DNA of 40,519 nucleotides from Clostridia bacterium (lineage in GTDB: Bacteria; Bacillota; Clostridia; Oscillospirales; CAG-272): contig JAFTUH010000067.1 of the NCBI GenBank assembly GCA_017466375.1, positions 1 to 40,519 of the forward strand. The letters run 5' to 3'. Numbering within the stretch: position 1 is the stretch's first letter; each line of letters starts with the position of its first letter. The notes under the pieces are model-generated. The model had not been told where the DNA came from. It worked only from the letters and a program-made list of their open reading frames with translations, and made no database searches. A program made the position numbers and the translations under genes. This document shows positions 6,635 to 15,047 of the stretch, piece after piece.

Positions 6635-8740
6635 TTATTTCTTCGTGATCTCGAGGAACACGGCGCCCTCTTTGCCCGTGAACGAAAGCGAGATCTCGTG
6701 CTCCGTGAACGTCACCTTCGTGTCGGCATCCGACGGGAATCCGATCTTCACGTCACGGATCGCGTCCGGCAGCGTGACCGTGAACGCGCTCTCCCCATGC
6801 AGATACCACACGGCAAGATAAATCTTCTCGCCGTCGGTCAGACCGCTTGCGAGGTGATCCTGCCCGAGGTGGGCAAATCCCTCCGGGAAGTACGGCAGCG
6901 CGCGCTTCTTCACGTCGGCAAACGTCCGATAATACGCGACGCCCTCCGCCACGATCGCTTTCTTCGCCTCATCCAGCTCGTTTAAGCGGGAGGCAAGATG
7001 CATCCGTCCGAGAAGCGAGTTCACCATATTGATAATCACGCTGTCGCGCGTCGGTACGCGGTCGCCGTTGTTCGGATCCGTCTCGTTGCCGCCCGTCTCG
7101 CCGCCCGGATGCCGCTCCACGGGATAGCTCCACACCGCCGCCTGCTCCGGCAGAACGCCTGCGGAGATATTCGCCGCAAGGTACGGATACAGATCGTACT
7201 CGATCTGATCGGACGTGGACGCAAGCGAGAAGCGGGACATCGACGCGTAATCCAGACGCATGCCGCCCGACGCGCATCCCTCCAGAATAACGTGCTGATA
7301 TTTTTTGCGGATACCGTCGATCCACGAAAGGAACGCCGCGCCCTGCTGCTCCAGACCGTCGCCGAGGCTGTCTGCGCCGCCGTCACAGCCGATACCGAGA
7401 TCGGCGTTGTAGTCAAACTTGATATACTCCGCGCCGTAGTCCTCGACCATGCGGCGGATGACCTCATTCAGGTAGGAGATGACCTTCGGATGGCGGAAAT
7501 CGAGGAAATTCTTCCGTTTCACGCCGATGCGCACGCCGTCTCTTTGGAGATAGCAATCATCGGTGTAATACTCATCACGGATATCCTTTTCACACTCGAT
7601 ACTAACGACCTCCGGCTCGATCCACAGTCCCGGCTTCATGCCAAGGGAGCGGATGTAGTCCAGCGTCGCCTTGACACCGTGCGGAAAGCGCGTTTTGCTC
7701 TCTCTCCAGTGACCGAGATAGCGGTGGATCATCGACGCGTCCTCATCGTTATGCCAGCAGCTGTCGATAACGTAATAATCGGCACCCATCGACGCCGCCA
7801 CGGGCGCCATGATGCGCGTATTGGTCTCGCACGCGCCGTCCCAGGCAAAGTGCATATACTCATTGAAAATGATCGGGAGCGCACGGTCGGACGCGGACAG
7901 ACCGCTGATATGACGGCGGTACTTCGTCATCTCGCCGAGGACGCCGGAGAGCGTATCGGACAGAGCGATTGCGGCGGGAAGCGTCGCATAGCTCTCGCCC
8001 GGCTGCAAAATCTTGCTCCACGCGCAGTTGGTGCGGTTCGCGCCGCCGATGTACAGATACAGTCTGGGACCGTAGTCGCTGATCTCGTAGTGCCAGGAGT
8101 GGTTCGACTCGATCTGGAACATGAGGAACGTGCCGTTCTTCTGATCCTCCACGATCGCCTGCGGGAGCGCCTCCTTCGTGGACCAGCTGCCGACGTTCGT
8201 GTGCCCGATCTTCATCTGGGAGGAGTGATACTTGCCGATGGCGGCGCCGTTCATCAGTCCGAGATCCTCAAACGAATGGCGTCTCGGACGGCACTCGAAG
8301 TGGTGTCCCTGGAAGAAGCGGTGGAGGTACATTTTTGACGCGTCGGGCATCTCGCCGCCGATATCGCGGAGCACGATCGTGGAGACGTCCTCGATACGCA
8401 GCTCTCTGTCGGAGATATTCGTGATCTCCGTATGTACGCGGAGGGTATTTGTATCCCCGTACAGTTCAAACACGAGGCGCGCCTCGATCAGATCGGTGCG
8501 CTCAGTGATCGTGAGCGTATCGCCCTCCGCTCTATGGGAGACGTACTTCCACTGATCCGTCGTACAGGACATGATCATCTTCTGTGCGTACCACGAATTC
8601 TTATACTCCCCAAGGATCTGCACCTCGATGGGCATACGAAGCGCGAGGTCCCCGTCAAACGTGTGGGATCCCCACTTCGTCAGCGCGGGAACGCCGTCCT
8701 CACCGATGCGGATCGCTATATGTTTGAATGAAATATCCAT
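6635..8740 (-). CDS. Alpha-galactosidase, GH36 (second paralogue)
   Basis: A 701-residue GH36 enzyme paralogous to 3807-5885 over its whole length, ending in nearly the same residues. The predicted nucleophile is Asp443 (YIKFDYNADLG) and the acid/base Asp511 (STSDQIEY). The ATG at 8740 is chosen because AAAGGAG lies eight bases upstream; an open frame runs farther but lacks a binding site and would cross the promoter. Compared with its neighbour it carries a Gly/Asn-rich insertion (after WSYPVERHPGGE) near the end of the barrel, which may change substrate choice. No signal peptide is seen. It is transcribed divergently from the GH31 gene from a perfect promoter. Confidence 0.93.
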   Translation of the reverse strand: MDISFKHIAIRIGEDGVPALTKWGSHTFDGDLALRMPIEVQILGEYKNSWYAQKMIMSCTTDQWKYVSHRAEGDTLTITERTDLIEARLVFELYGDTNTLRVHTEITNISDRELRIEDVSTIVLRDIGGEMPDASKMYLHRFFQGHHFECRPRRHSFEDLGLMNGAAIGKYHSSQMKIGHTNVGSWSTKEALPQAIVEDQKNGTFLMFQIESNHSWHYEISDYGPRLYLYIGGANRTNCAWSKILQPGESYATLPAAIALSDTLSGVLGEMTKYRRHISGLSASDRALPIIFNEYMHFAWDGACETNTRIMAPVAASMGADYYVIDSCWHNDEDASMIHRYLGHWRESKTRFPHGVKATLDYIRSLGMKPGLWIEPEVVSIECEKDIRDEYYTDDCYLQRDGVRIGVKRKNFLDFRHPKVISYLNEVIRRMVEDYGAEYIKFDYNADLGIGCDGGADSLGDGLEQQGAAFLSWIDGIRKKYQHVILEGCASGGMRLDYASMSRFSLASTSDQIEYDLYPYLAANISAGVLPEQAAVWSYPVERHPGGETGGNETDPNNGDRVPTRDSVIINMVNSLLGRMHLASRLNELDEAKKAIVAEGVAYYRTFADVKKRALPYFPEGFAHLGQDHLASGLTDGEKIYLAVWYLHGESAFTVTLPDAIRDVKIGFPSDADTKVTFTEHEISLSFTGKEGAVFLEITKK

Positions 8741-8783
8741 GATTGGACTCCTTTGTAAAGATATGAGAGAGATTTTCAAGGAT

Positions 8784-8812
8784 ATTATACACGCCCGCGC
8801 GTACGCTGTCAA
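8784..8812 (-). promoter_or_regulatory. Perfect consensus promoter of the second GH36 gene
   Basis: On the minus strand: TTGACA (8807-8812), 17 bp, TATAAT (8784-8789). Confidence 0.9.
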
Positions 8813-8833
8813 GGAAAAGAACACAAAATGCCA

Positions 8834-8862
8834 TTGTCTTTGCACAAAAACTGTGTTAGAAT
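8834..8862 (+). promoter_or_regulatory. Promoter of the GH31 gene
   Basis: TTGTCT (8834-8839), 17 bp, TAGAAT (8857-8862). It is back to back with the GH36 promoter in a 148-bp divergent region, so a shared control site is possible; I see no clear palindromic operator there. Confidence 0.7.
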
Positions 8863-8888
8863 AGAAAAAAAGCGAAAGGCGCACAACG

Positions 8889-10451
8889 ATGAAACGAACC
8901 GTAAAAATTCTCCCCGGCGAGCACTGGTGGGGCGGTGCCTCGCAGAACGCCGCCGAGATGCCGATCACGGCGGAGAGCAACTACGAATTTGATATGTACA
9001 ACTCGTGCAATCAGGCGATGCCGCTGTATCTCTCCTCCCACGGCAGATATATCTGGTCGGAGACACCGATGCACGTACGTGCCGCAAACGGGGAGATCGC
9101 GATCGAAAGCGCGAGCGAAATCACGCTCACCGAGGCAGGCGAGACGCTGAAGGACGCCTATCTTTCGGCGATGCGTACGCATTTCCCGTTTTCCGGCAAG
9201 GTGCCGCCTGCGAAATTCTTTACATCGGCGCAGTACAACACATGGATGGAATTCGATTATAATCAGACGCAGGAGAACATCCTCGCCTACGCGCACGCCA
9301 TCGTGGAGAACGGATACGAGCCGGGCATCCTCATGATCGACGAGGGATGGCACACGAGATACGGCCTGTGGGAATTTGACCGGACGAAATTTCCCGATCC
9401 GAAAGGCATGGTGGACGAGCTGCACGCACTCGGATTCAAGGTCATGCTGTGGGTGGTACCGATCTTCACCGCAGACGGTATGGATTTCGTGATGGCAACG
9501 AACCCGACGCTTGCTTCCCTGAAGGGCGGCGCGGGCGGCAAGGAGCTGTTTCTGCGCACGGACGCGGGCGACGTCGCCCTCGTACAATGGTGGAACGGAT
9601 ACAGCGCGATCTTCAATATGTGCAAGGAGGACGACCGCGCATTTCTGGACGAAAAGCTCACGAAGCTGATGCGTGACTACGGCATTGACGGCTTCAAATT
9701 CGACGGCGGCAATACGGACATGTACAATCCTGCCGCGATCGTGAACGGAAAGCAGACGAAATACACGCCCGATGAATTGAACATCGCGTGGAACGAATTC
9801 GGCAAACGGTACGAATATCACGAATACAAAGACACGTTCAAGGGAGGCGGCAAGGCGGTGATCCAGCGTCTGCGCGACCGCAAGCACACGTGGGACGGCG
9901 ACGGGCTGAACACCCTGCTCCCCGGCGCCTTGAATCAGGGGCTGATGGGGTATCCGTTCCTCTGCCCGGACATGGTGGGCGGCGGTATCTGGACGCACAA
10001 TTATCAGAAGGATTTTCAGGTGGACGAGGAGCTGTTTGTCCGTATGGCGCAGTGCTCTGCGCTTTTGCCGATGATCCAGTTCTCGTGGGCGCCGTGGCGC
10101 ATGCTCGGAAAAGAGGCGCAGGCACACTGCCTCAAGGCGGCTAAGCTGCACAGTGCATTTGCACCGCGGATCATGGAGCTGGTGCGTGAGAGTGCCGTGA
10201 CGGGCGAACCGATCGTGCGGCACATGGAATACGCCTGTCCGCATGCGGGATACGCCGACGTAAACGATCAGTTCCTTTTGGGGGAAGATATCCTCGCCGC
10301 GCCCGTTCTGACGCCCGGTGCAGTGACGCGCAAGGTCGTTCTGCCCGCAGGGGATTGGCTCTATCTCGGCGAAACAGTGTACGAGGGCGGACAGACGCTG
10401 CAAGTTCCTGCGCCGCTTGACACGCTGCCGTATTTTGTACGAAAAAAATAA
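8889..10451 (+). CDS. GH31 family alpha-glycosidase
   Basis: A 520-residue GH31 enzyme without signal peptide. The barrel shows MIDEGWH, FKVMLWVVP, the nucleophile Asp272 in GFKFDGGN, and a WDGDG segment whose second Asp (338) is the likely acid/base. YPFLCPDMVGGG follows and corresponds to the family's substrate-site aspartate region. The PDMVGGG form and the short length recall the GH31 branch that includes the human MYORG alpha-galactosidase rather than classic alpha-glucosidases. Together with the neighbouring GH36 pair this makes an alpha-galactoside or related alpha-linked substrate likely, which is inference. A strong terminator follows. Confidence 0.88.
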   Translation: MKRTVKILPGEHWWGGASQNAAEMPITAESNYEFDMYNSCNQAMPLYLSSHGRYIWSETPMHVRAANGEIAIESASEITLTEAGETLKDAYLSAMRTHFPFSGKVPPAKFFTSAQYNTWMEFDYNQTQENILAYAHAIVENGYEPGILMIDEGWHTRYGLWEFDRTKFPDPKGMVDELHALGFKVMLWVVPIFTADGMDFVMATNPTLASLKGGAGGKELFLRTDAGDVALVQWWNGYSAIFNMCKEDDRAFLDEKLTKLMRDYGIDGFKFDGGNTDMYNPAAIVNGKQTKYTPDELNIAWNEFGKRYEYHEYKDTFKGGGKAVIQRLRDRKHTWDGDGLNTLLPGALNQGLMGYPFLCPDMVGGGIWTHNYQKDFQVDEELFVRMAQCSALLPMIQFSWAPWRMLGKEAQAHCLKAAKLHSAFAPRIMELVRESAVTGEPIVRHMEYACPHAGYADVNDQFLLGEDILAAPVLTPGAVTRKVVLPAGDWLYLGETVYEGGQTLQVPAPLDTLPYFVRKK

Positions 10452-10458
10452 TCTTTAC

Positions 10459-10487
10459 GAAAAGAGAGACATCCGTCTCTCTTTTTT
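10459..10487 (+). terminator. Terminator of the GH31 gene
   Basis: The stem AAAGAGAGAC/GTCTCTCTTT closes a loop ATCC and is followed by six T. Confidence 0.9.
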
Positions 10488-10530
10488 ATCTTCCGCGGCG
10501 GAAAAATGTGCAGAAATGCACCGCAAGCCC

Positions 10531-10559
10531 TTGCAAAATCGGCAAAAATCTGCTATCAT
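10531..10559 (+). promoter_or_regulatory. Promoter of the FGGY kinase operon
   Basis: TTGCAA (10531-10536), 17 bp, TATCAT (10554-10559). Confidence 0.7.
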
Positions 10560-10611
10560 ATAAGTTGGAAATGTATGGAGTGTATCCGTGCAAAAAGGAG
10601 CGTTGTTTTTT

Positions 10612-12096
10612 ATGAAAAAGTATCTTCTGGGGATCGACGTCGGCACGACCGGCACCAAGACGATCCTCTTTGCCGAGGACGGCGAGCTGATCGGCAGCGC
10701 GTACCGTCCGTATGATCTTGCCTCCCCCGCCGTTGGCATGAACGAGCAGAATCCCGAGGACTGGTGGCACGCGATCGTGGAGACGGTGCGCGAAGCTGTT
10801 CCCTCCGCTGAGATCGGGCAGAACGTCGCCGCGATCTCCCTCTCTTTGCAGGGCGGCACCGTCGTCCCTGTGGATGCCTCCTTCACGCCGCTGCGTCCGG
10901 CTATCGTATGGAACGATGCACGGTGCGAAAAAGAGCGCGCGGAATTCATCAGCGAATTCGGCAGCGCACGGGTCATCTATGAGAAAACGGGCTGGGAGCT
11001 CGATCCGGGTCTGCCGGTGCTCCAGATCCGCTGGCTGAGAAAGAACGAGCCGGAAATCTTCGCGAACGCCGCGATGTTTCTGACGGTGCCGGATTACGTA
11101 TCCGCGAAAATGACCGGTATCCCTGCCGTCGATCCGTCGGATGCGGGCATCAACCAGTTCTACAACGTCCGCGAGGGCAAATATGACGCGGAGCTGCTCC
11201 GTTTCGCCGGTGTGCGCGAGGAGCAGCTGGCGAAGGTTGTCCCGTCGGGCACGTGCATCGGGCATCTGACCGCAGAGGCAGCCGCAGAACTGGGACTTTC
11301 CGAGAACGCAGTGCTCGTCACGGGCGCACACGATCAGTACGCTGTGGCACTCGGTGCCGGTGCAACTGAATCGGGCGATATCCTGATCGGATCGGGCACG
11401 GCGTGGGTTGTGACCGCGATCGGGGATAAGCCGGACTTCGACAGTGCGCTTGCGCAGTCCGTTTCCGCTGTTCCCGGGCTGTGGGGATCGCTTTTGTCCC
11501 TCTCCTCCGGCGGTGTTTCGCTGGAGTGGTGGCGCCGCAAGCTGACTGTGCAGGACGGCGGGGAGAAAATCCCGTTCTCCGTCATCGACACGGAAGCTGA
11601 GGCGAGACACGCCGCCGATGACGGGCTGTTCTTCTACCCGTTCTCCGGGAAGTGCAAGGACGGCGCGGATTTCTCCAAGGGATCCCTCATCGGACTGGAT
11701 CTGTCGCACGACCGCTTTGACATTGCCTCCGCAATCATGGAGGGCGTCGTCTTCCAGGCGGTTTGGATGATGGAGTCGTTTGCCGTCAAACCGTCCGCGG
11801 ACGGTCTGAAATTGGCAGGCGGTGCATCCAAGAGCCCGATCTGGACGAAGATGCTGGCAAATATTGCGAATCTCCCCGTGCGCATCCCCGAAGTCGCCGA
11901 TCTCGCCTGTGTGGGCGCGGCGGTGCTCGCTGGTGTCGGCTGCGGTCTGTACGCCGACGTACGGGACGGATATAAAAAGCTCGCGATCCGCGAGACGGTG
12001 GTATATCCCGATGCGGATCAGGCGGCAAAATACGCAAAGCATTTTGAAACGTACAAAAAGAACGCCGAAGCCCTCGGCAACGTATACGGGATCTGA
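10612..12096 (+). CDS. FGGY family carbohydrate kinase (xylulokinase-like)
   Basis: A 494-residue sugar kinase of the FGGY family, which phosphorylates ketoses or polyols with ATP. The N-terminal phosphate-binding loop is LLGIDVGTTGTKTILF; the first half also has SLSLQGGTVVPVD and IVWNDARCEKE. The second half has TGAHDQYAVALGAGA, with the catalytic Asp expected in the H-D-Q segment, SGTAWVV, and the closing LKLAGGASKSPIWTKMLANI signature. The ATG at 10612 has AAGGAG eleven bases upstream; the GTG at 10588 precedes that site and is not used. It heads a probable operon with an amidohydrolase, a TIM-like isomerase and YjbQ, so its substrate may not be xylulose. The family is certain; the substrate is open. 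Confidence 0.9.
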   Translation: MKKYLLGIDVGTTGTKTILFAEDGELIGSAYRPYDLASPAVGMNEQNPEDWWHAIVETVREAVPSAEIGQNVAAISLSLQGGTVVPVDASFTPLRPAIVWNDARCEKERAEFISEFGSARVIYEKTGWELDPGLPVLQIRWLRKNEPEIFANAAMFLTVPDYVSAKMTGIPAVDPSDAGINQFYNVREGKYDAELLRFAGVREEQLAKVVPSGTCIGHLTAEAAAELGLSENAVLVTGAHDQYAVALGAGATESGDILIGSGTAWVVTAIGDKPDFDSALAQSVSAVPGLWGSLLSLSSGGVSLEWWRRKLTVQDGGEKIPFSVIDTEAEARHAADDGLFFYPFSGKCKDGADFSKGSLIGLDLSHDRFDIASAIMEGVVFQAVWMMESFAVKPSADGLKLAGGASKSPIWTKMLANIANLPVRIPEVADLACVGAAVLAGVGCGLYADVRDGYKKLAIRETVVYPDADQAAKYAKHFETYKKNAEALGNVYGI

Positions 12097-12116
12097 GCGA
12101 GATTCCGCGATTCCCG

Positions 12117-12219
12117 TAGGGCGGGGCCTTGTGTCCCGCCGCGAAACAAAAAGAACGCCGTCCATGGGGCTTTGCCCCAAACCCCACGAGCTTTTGAAAA
12201 AGCTCGACCAAAACTTTTA
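12117..12219. repeat. Cluster of short hairpin repeats
   Basis: Between the kinase and amidohydrolase genes are three palindromes in a row: TAGGGCGGGG...TCCCGCCG (12117-12141), GGGGCTTTGCCCC (near 12163), and GAGCTTTTGAAAAAGCTC with a CCAAAACTTTT tail (12188-12219). The first recurs inverted at 14384-14407. The last recurs inverted at 13495-13525 and direct at 14330-14361. None has a U-tract, so they need not end transcription. Confidence 0.75.
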
Positions 12220-12273
12220 GGCAGGGCAAGTTTAGGTTTTGACAATTTATCATCCCAATAAAGGAGAAACGAT

Positions 12274-13347
12274 ATGGCACTGTTTACCGTTACCGAAAAC
12301 GACAAAAAAGTCTATGAGGAAGAACTCAAGGACTTCCTCCCCGAGAAGATCATCGACTTCCACACCCACGTCTGGAAAGAGGAGCATATGAAAAAGGCTC
12401 CGGTCGATCCCGATGAGGTGGCGCGCACCGTTCTGTGGCCGCATCTCGTTGCGAAGGACAACAGCATCGAGGATCTGCAGGAGACGTACCGCCTCATGTT
12501 CCCCGGAAAGGACGTATCCGCTCTCATTTTCGCGAATGCGGGTGAGGGTGATATCGGCGCGGACGAGATGAACGAGTACGTCACCGAATGCTCGAAGAAG
12601 GTCGGCTGGCCGGCTCTGTATTTCTCGCATCCGAAGCAGAGCGCGGATGAAGTGGAAGCGGCGATCCGCAAAGGCGGCTTCCTCGGCATCAAATCCTACC
12701 TCGACCTCTCCCCGAAGTACCTGCCCGAGGCAGAGATCCGCATCTTCGACTTCTTCCCGAAGCATCAGCTGAAGAGAATGGACGAACTCGGCGCGATCGT
12801 GATGCTGCACATCCCGAGAAAGGGACGCCTGCAGGATCCCGTAAACCTCGCACAGATCGCTGAGATCAAGGAGGAGTTCCCGAACATCCGTCTCATCATT
12901 GCGCACATCGGCCGCGCGTATGTGAAGGAGGACATCGGCAACGCGTTTGATATCCTGGATAAGTACCCGGATCTGATGTACGATTTCACCGCGAACTGCT
13001 GTGAATACGCGATCACGGAGGTGCTCCGCCACGCAGGCGCAAAACATCTGCTCTTCGGTACGGATATGCCGATTCTGCGCATGCGCACGCGCCGTATTGA
13101 AGAAAACGGCACGTACATCAACCTCGTTCCGCCGGGACTGTACGGCGATCCGAGCCAGGATCCGCACCTCAGAGAGGTCTCTCCCGAGGAAGCAGAGAAG
13201 ATCACGTTCTTCTGCTACGAGGAGCTGCTCGCGTTCAAGAGAGCCTGCGCTACGCTCGGTCTGACCAAAGAGGATGTCGAGGACGTCATGTACAATAACG
13301 CCGTCCGCATGCTCGAAGGCGCAAGAAAGTCTATTTACGGGGAGTAA
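12274..13347 (+). CDS. Amidohydrolase-2 family metal-dependent hydrolase
   Basis: A 357-residue TIM-barrel hydrolase of the amidohydrolase-2 group, members of which act as lactonases, decarboxylases or hydratases with a bound metal. The metal-binding His pair is in IIDFHTHVW (about residues 26-34), another His is in LIIAHIGR, and the conserved Asp is in LLFGTDMP near residue 265. AAGGAG eight bases upstream fixes the start. It lies between a sugar kinase and a TIM-like isomerase, suggesting a sugar-derived lactone, acid or phosphorylated sugar as substrate. That is inferred from context only. There is no signal peptide, and no promoter is evident in the gap before it, so co-transcription with the kinase is likely. 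Confidence 0.8.
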   Translation: MALFTVTENDKKVYEEELKDFLPEKIIDFHTHVWKEEHMKKAPVDPDEVARTVLWPHLVAKDNSIEDLQETYRLMFPGKDVSALIFANAGEGDIGADEMNEYVTECSKKVGWPALYFSHPKQSADEVEAAIRKGGFLGIKSYLDLSPKYLPEAEIRIFDFFPKHQLKRMDELGAIVMLHIPRKGRLQDPVNLAQIAEIKEEFPNIRLIIAHIGRAYVKEDIGNAFDILDKYPDLMYDFTANCCEYAITEVLRHAGAKHLLFGTDMPILRMRTRRIEENGTYINLVPPGLYGDPSQDPHLREVSPEEAEKITFFCYEELLAFKRACATLGLTKEDVEDVMYNNAVRMLEGARKSIYGE

Positions 13348-13358
13348 GGGGACGCGCC

Positions 13359-13386
13359 GGGGGTGCTTTTTGCAAAAAGCACCCCC
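13359..13386. repeat. 28-bp perfect palindrome
   Basis: GGGGGTGCTTTTT and its complement, centred on a GC, starting eleven bases after the amidohydrolase stop. No T-run follows, so it is more likely a processing, stabilising or attenuating structure than a full terminator. Confidence 0.7.
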
Positions 13387-13402
13387 AGACCCCCGCAAAA
13401 AC

Positions 13403-13446
13403 CTTTAGGGCAATAAAGAGGATTTCGTTTGTCCTGTGCCCTAAAG
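13403..13446. repeat. Hairpin with 10-bp perfect arms
   Basis: CTTTAGGGCA (13403-13412) pairs with TGCCCTAAAG (13437-13446), with TTTTGA after it. Together with the preceding palindrome it makes a structured intergenic block. Confidence 0.65.
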
Positions 13447-13494
13447 TTTTGACCTGCCTATATGTAAGCAAAATACCCTTTTATCCCCCTATAT

Positions 13495-13549
13495 AAAAGT
13501 TTTGGTTGAGCTTTTTCAAAAGCTCACGGGGTGTGGGGCGGCGCCCCAC
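13495..13549 (-). repeat. Inverted copy of the GAGCTTTTGAAAAAGCTC repeat
   Basis: AAAAGTTTTGG then GAGCTTTTTCAAAAGCTC (13495-13525), followed by a GTGGGGC/GCCCCAC palindrome (13533-13549). It is in opposite orientation to the copies at 12188 and 14330. Confidence 0.7.
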
Positions 13550-13588
13550 GTCTTTACATCACAAATCAATACCGAAAGGAATACAAAT

Positions 13589-14296
13589 ATGAAACCTCAG
13601 ATCAGAACACCCTATTTTGAGATCGGAACGAAGAACTACATCTACGGCGACAAGGTACTTGAGTACGCGATCGCTGCGGACAAGGCTGCCGAGAAGTACG
13701 ACATCGACGTGCTTTTCATCTGCCCCGCTGTTGAGATCCGCCAGGTCGTGCAGAACACCAAGCACCTGATCGTTCTCGCTCCGTACATGGATACGCTCCG
13801 TCCGGGACGCGGCATGGCTGACACTCTCCCCGAGGGTCTGAAGGCTGCCGGTGCGCAGGGCGTCGTCATCAATCACTGCGAGAAGCCGATGAGCCTGCCC
13901 CAGATGAAGGCGACCATCGACCGCGCGAGAGAGCTCGACTTCCTCGTATTCGCGTGCGCTGATACGCTTGCCGAGGCAAAGGCGATCGCACAGCTCCATC
14001 CCGACATCATCAATCCCGAACCGTCCGAAATCATCGGCGGCGGCAACGGCGTCAGCCCCATGGCTTACGTCAAGGATTCCATCCGCGTCATCAAGGAGAT
14101 CTACGACGACATCATGGTCGAGCAGGCTGCCGGCATCACGAACGGTCAGCAGGTCTATGATTTCATTATGGCAGGCTCCGAGGCTGCCGGCGCCGCTTCC
14201 GGCATCATGAACGCAGAGGATCCGATCGCCATGATCGACGAGATGATCGCTGCTACCCGCCGCGCTGCTGACGATCTGAAAAAGCAGAACGCATAA
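13589..14296 (+). CDS. Triose-phosphate-isomerase-like sugar phosphate isomerase
   Basis: A 235-residue TIM-family protein, closer in length to archaeal or erythritol-pathway isomerases than to the 250-residue glycolytic TIM. All three catalytic positions are present: Lys15 (EIGTKNY), His96 (VVINHCEKP) and Glu144 (INPEPSEIIG). A phosphate-gripping GGG segment and the QAAGITNGQQV stretch fit the C-terminal phosphate loop. It should therefore be an active aldose-ketose phosphate isomerase. Its place beside an FGGY kinase suggests it acts on the phosphorylated product of that pathway, for example a tetrulose phosphate as in LerI/EryH proteins, rather than on triose phosphate. The ATG at 13589 follows GAAAGGA. 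Confidence 0.82.
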   Translation: MKPQIRTPYFEIGTKNYIYGDKVLEYAIAADKAAEKYDIDVLFICPAVEIRQVVQNTKHLIVLAPYMDTLRPGRGMADTLPEGLKAAGAQGVVINHCEKPMSLPQMKATIDRARELDFLVFACADTLAEAKAIAQLHPDIINPEPSEIIGGGNGVSPMAYVKDSIRVIKEIYDDIMVEQAAGITNGQQVYDFIMAGSEAAGAASGIMNAEDPIAMIDEMIAATRRAADDLKKQNA

Positions 14297-14329
14297 GAAG
14301 AATCGGGGACGCCGTCCCCGCACCCCTGC

Positions 14330-14407
14330 GAGCTTTTGAAAAAGCTCGACCAAAACTTTTTGGGCAAGGGTGTGCGTATGAAACGGCGGGAGCAAGCCCC
14401 CGCCCTA
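14330..14407. repeat. Further copies of the short hairpin repeats
   Basis: A direct GAGCTTTTGAAAAAGCTC copy with CCAAAACTTTT tail (14330-14361), then an inverted CGGCGGGAGC...CCCGCCCTA palindrome (14384-14407). A CGGGGAC/GTCCCCG hairpin (14304-14320) precedes them. They fill the gap before yjbQ. Confidence 0.7.
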
Positions 14408-14439
14408 CAAAGAAATTCGTATAACATAAGGAGATTATC

Positions 14440-14934
14440 ATGGTACTTCGTAAATCTTTCAAAGTAGAATCCCGCCACCGCGCGGTCAGCTTCCACGATA
14501 TCACCGAGCAGGTGAAGGAGATCGTCAAGGAAGCAAACGTCAAGGACGGCATCGTCGTTGTATATTCTCACCACACGACCTGCTCCGTCATCACCCAGGA
14601 GTGCGCTTTCGATATGTCCATGACCGGACTGGAGACGCTCCAGCAGGATCTGGTAAACGTATTTGAGGAGTGGATCCCGACGTGCCGCTATGAGGGCATG
14701 TATCTGCATCCGGGTCACGAGGCGCTCGTCTTCGCAGAGGAGCACGGCGAAGACAATTTCGGCTGCCACAACACCGACGCGCATCTGCGTTCCTCCATCA
14801 TCGGACGCAATGTGACTGTCGTCATCGAGAACGGTGAGGCTGACCTCGGCGAGTTCGGCCGCGTTCACTTCATTGACTGGGACCAGACCCGCGGCCGCAC
14901 CAGAACGGTCCAGGTCATGGTCATGGGCGAGTAA
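14440..14934 (+). CDS. yjbQ: YjbQ/UPF0047 family protein
   Basis: A 164-residue member of the YjbQ (UPF0047) family, slightly longer than the usual 130-145. The family core is clear: VVVYSHHTTCSVITQEC near residues 43-60, and a second block with LRSSIIGRNVTVVIENGEADLGEFGRVHF-type sequence after NTDAHL. Some members have been reported to make thiamine phosphate as a side activity; the main role is poorly known. AAGGAG precedes the ATG by six bases. Here it closes a sugar-phosphate gene set next to a TIM-like isomerase, so a role on a phosphorylated sugar is plausible but unproven. A strong terminator follows, marking the operon end. Confidence 0.88.
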   Translation: MVLRKSFKVESRHRAVSFHDITEQVKEIVKEANVKDGIVVVYSHHTTCSVITQECAFDMSMTGLETLQQDLVNVFEEWIPTCRYEGMYLHPGHEALVFAEEHGEDNFGCHNTDAHLRSSIIGRNVTVVIENGEADLGEFGRVHFIDWDQTRGRTRTVQVMVMGE

Positions 14935-14946
14935 GATTCGCAAAAC

Positions 14947-14978
14947 GAAACGGATGCCTTACGGGGCATCCGTTTTTT
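14947..14978 (+). terminator. Terminator of the kinase-YjbQ operon
   Basis: The stem AACGGATGCC/GGCATCCGTT is followed by a run of T. Confidence 0.92.
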
Positions 14979-15000
14979 GTATGGCTCCATCTTCCGCATC

Positions 15001-15030
15001 AAAAAATCCGCAGTTTCCCGCGGATTTTTT
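15001..15030 (-). terminator. Terminator of the 691-residue surface protein gene
   Basis: AAAAAATCCGC/GCGGATTTTTT works on either strand; it lies 17 bases past the minus-strand stop. Confidence 0.88.
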
Positions 15031-15047
15031 CAGGCTGTGCCTTGGTA

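Noticed and set aside
10486..12180. 564-codon minus-strand frame opposite the FGGY kinase
   Set aside because: It has no start signals and reads through the kinase promoter and the GH31 terminator region; composition is that of a shadow frame.
12239..12244. TTGACA before the amidohydrolase gene
   Set aside because: At 17 bp downstream there is the ribosome binding site AGGAGA and no -10 box.
13484..13500. TATATAAAAG stretch as a promoter for the TIM-like gene
   Set aside because: No -35 box at a proper distance; more likely part of an AT-rich gap between hairpin repeats.
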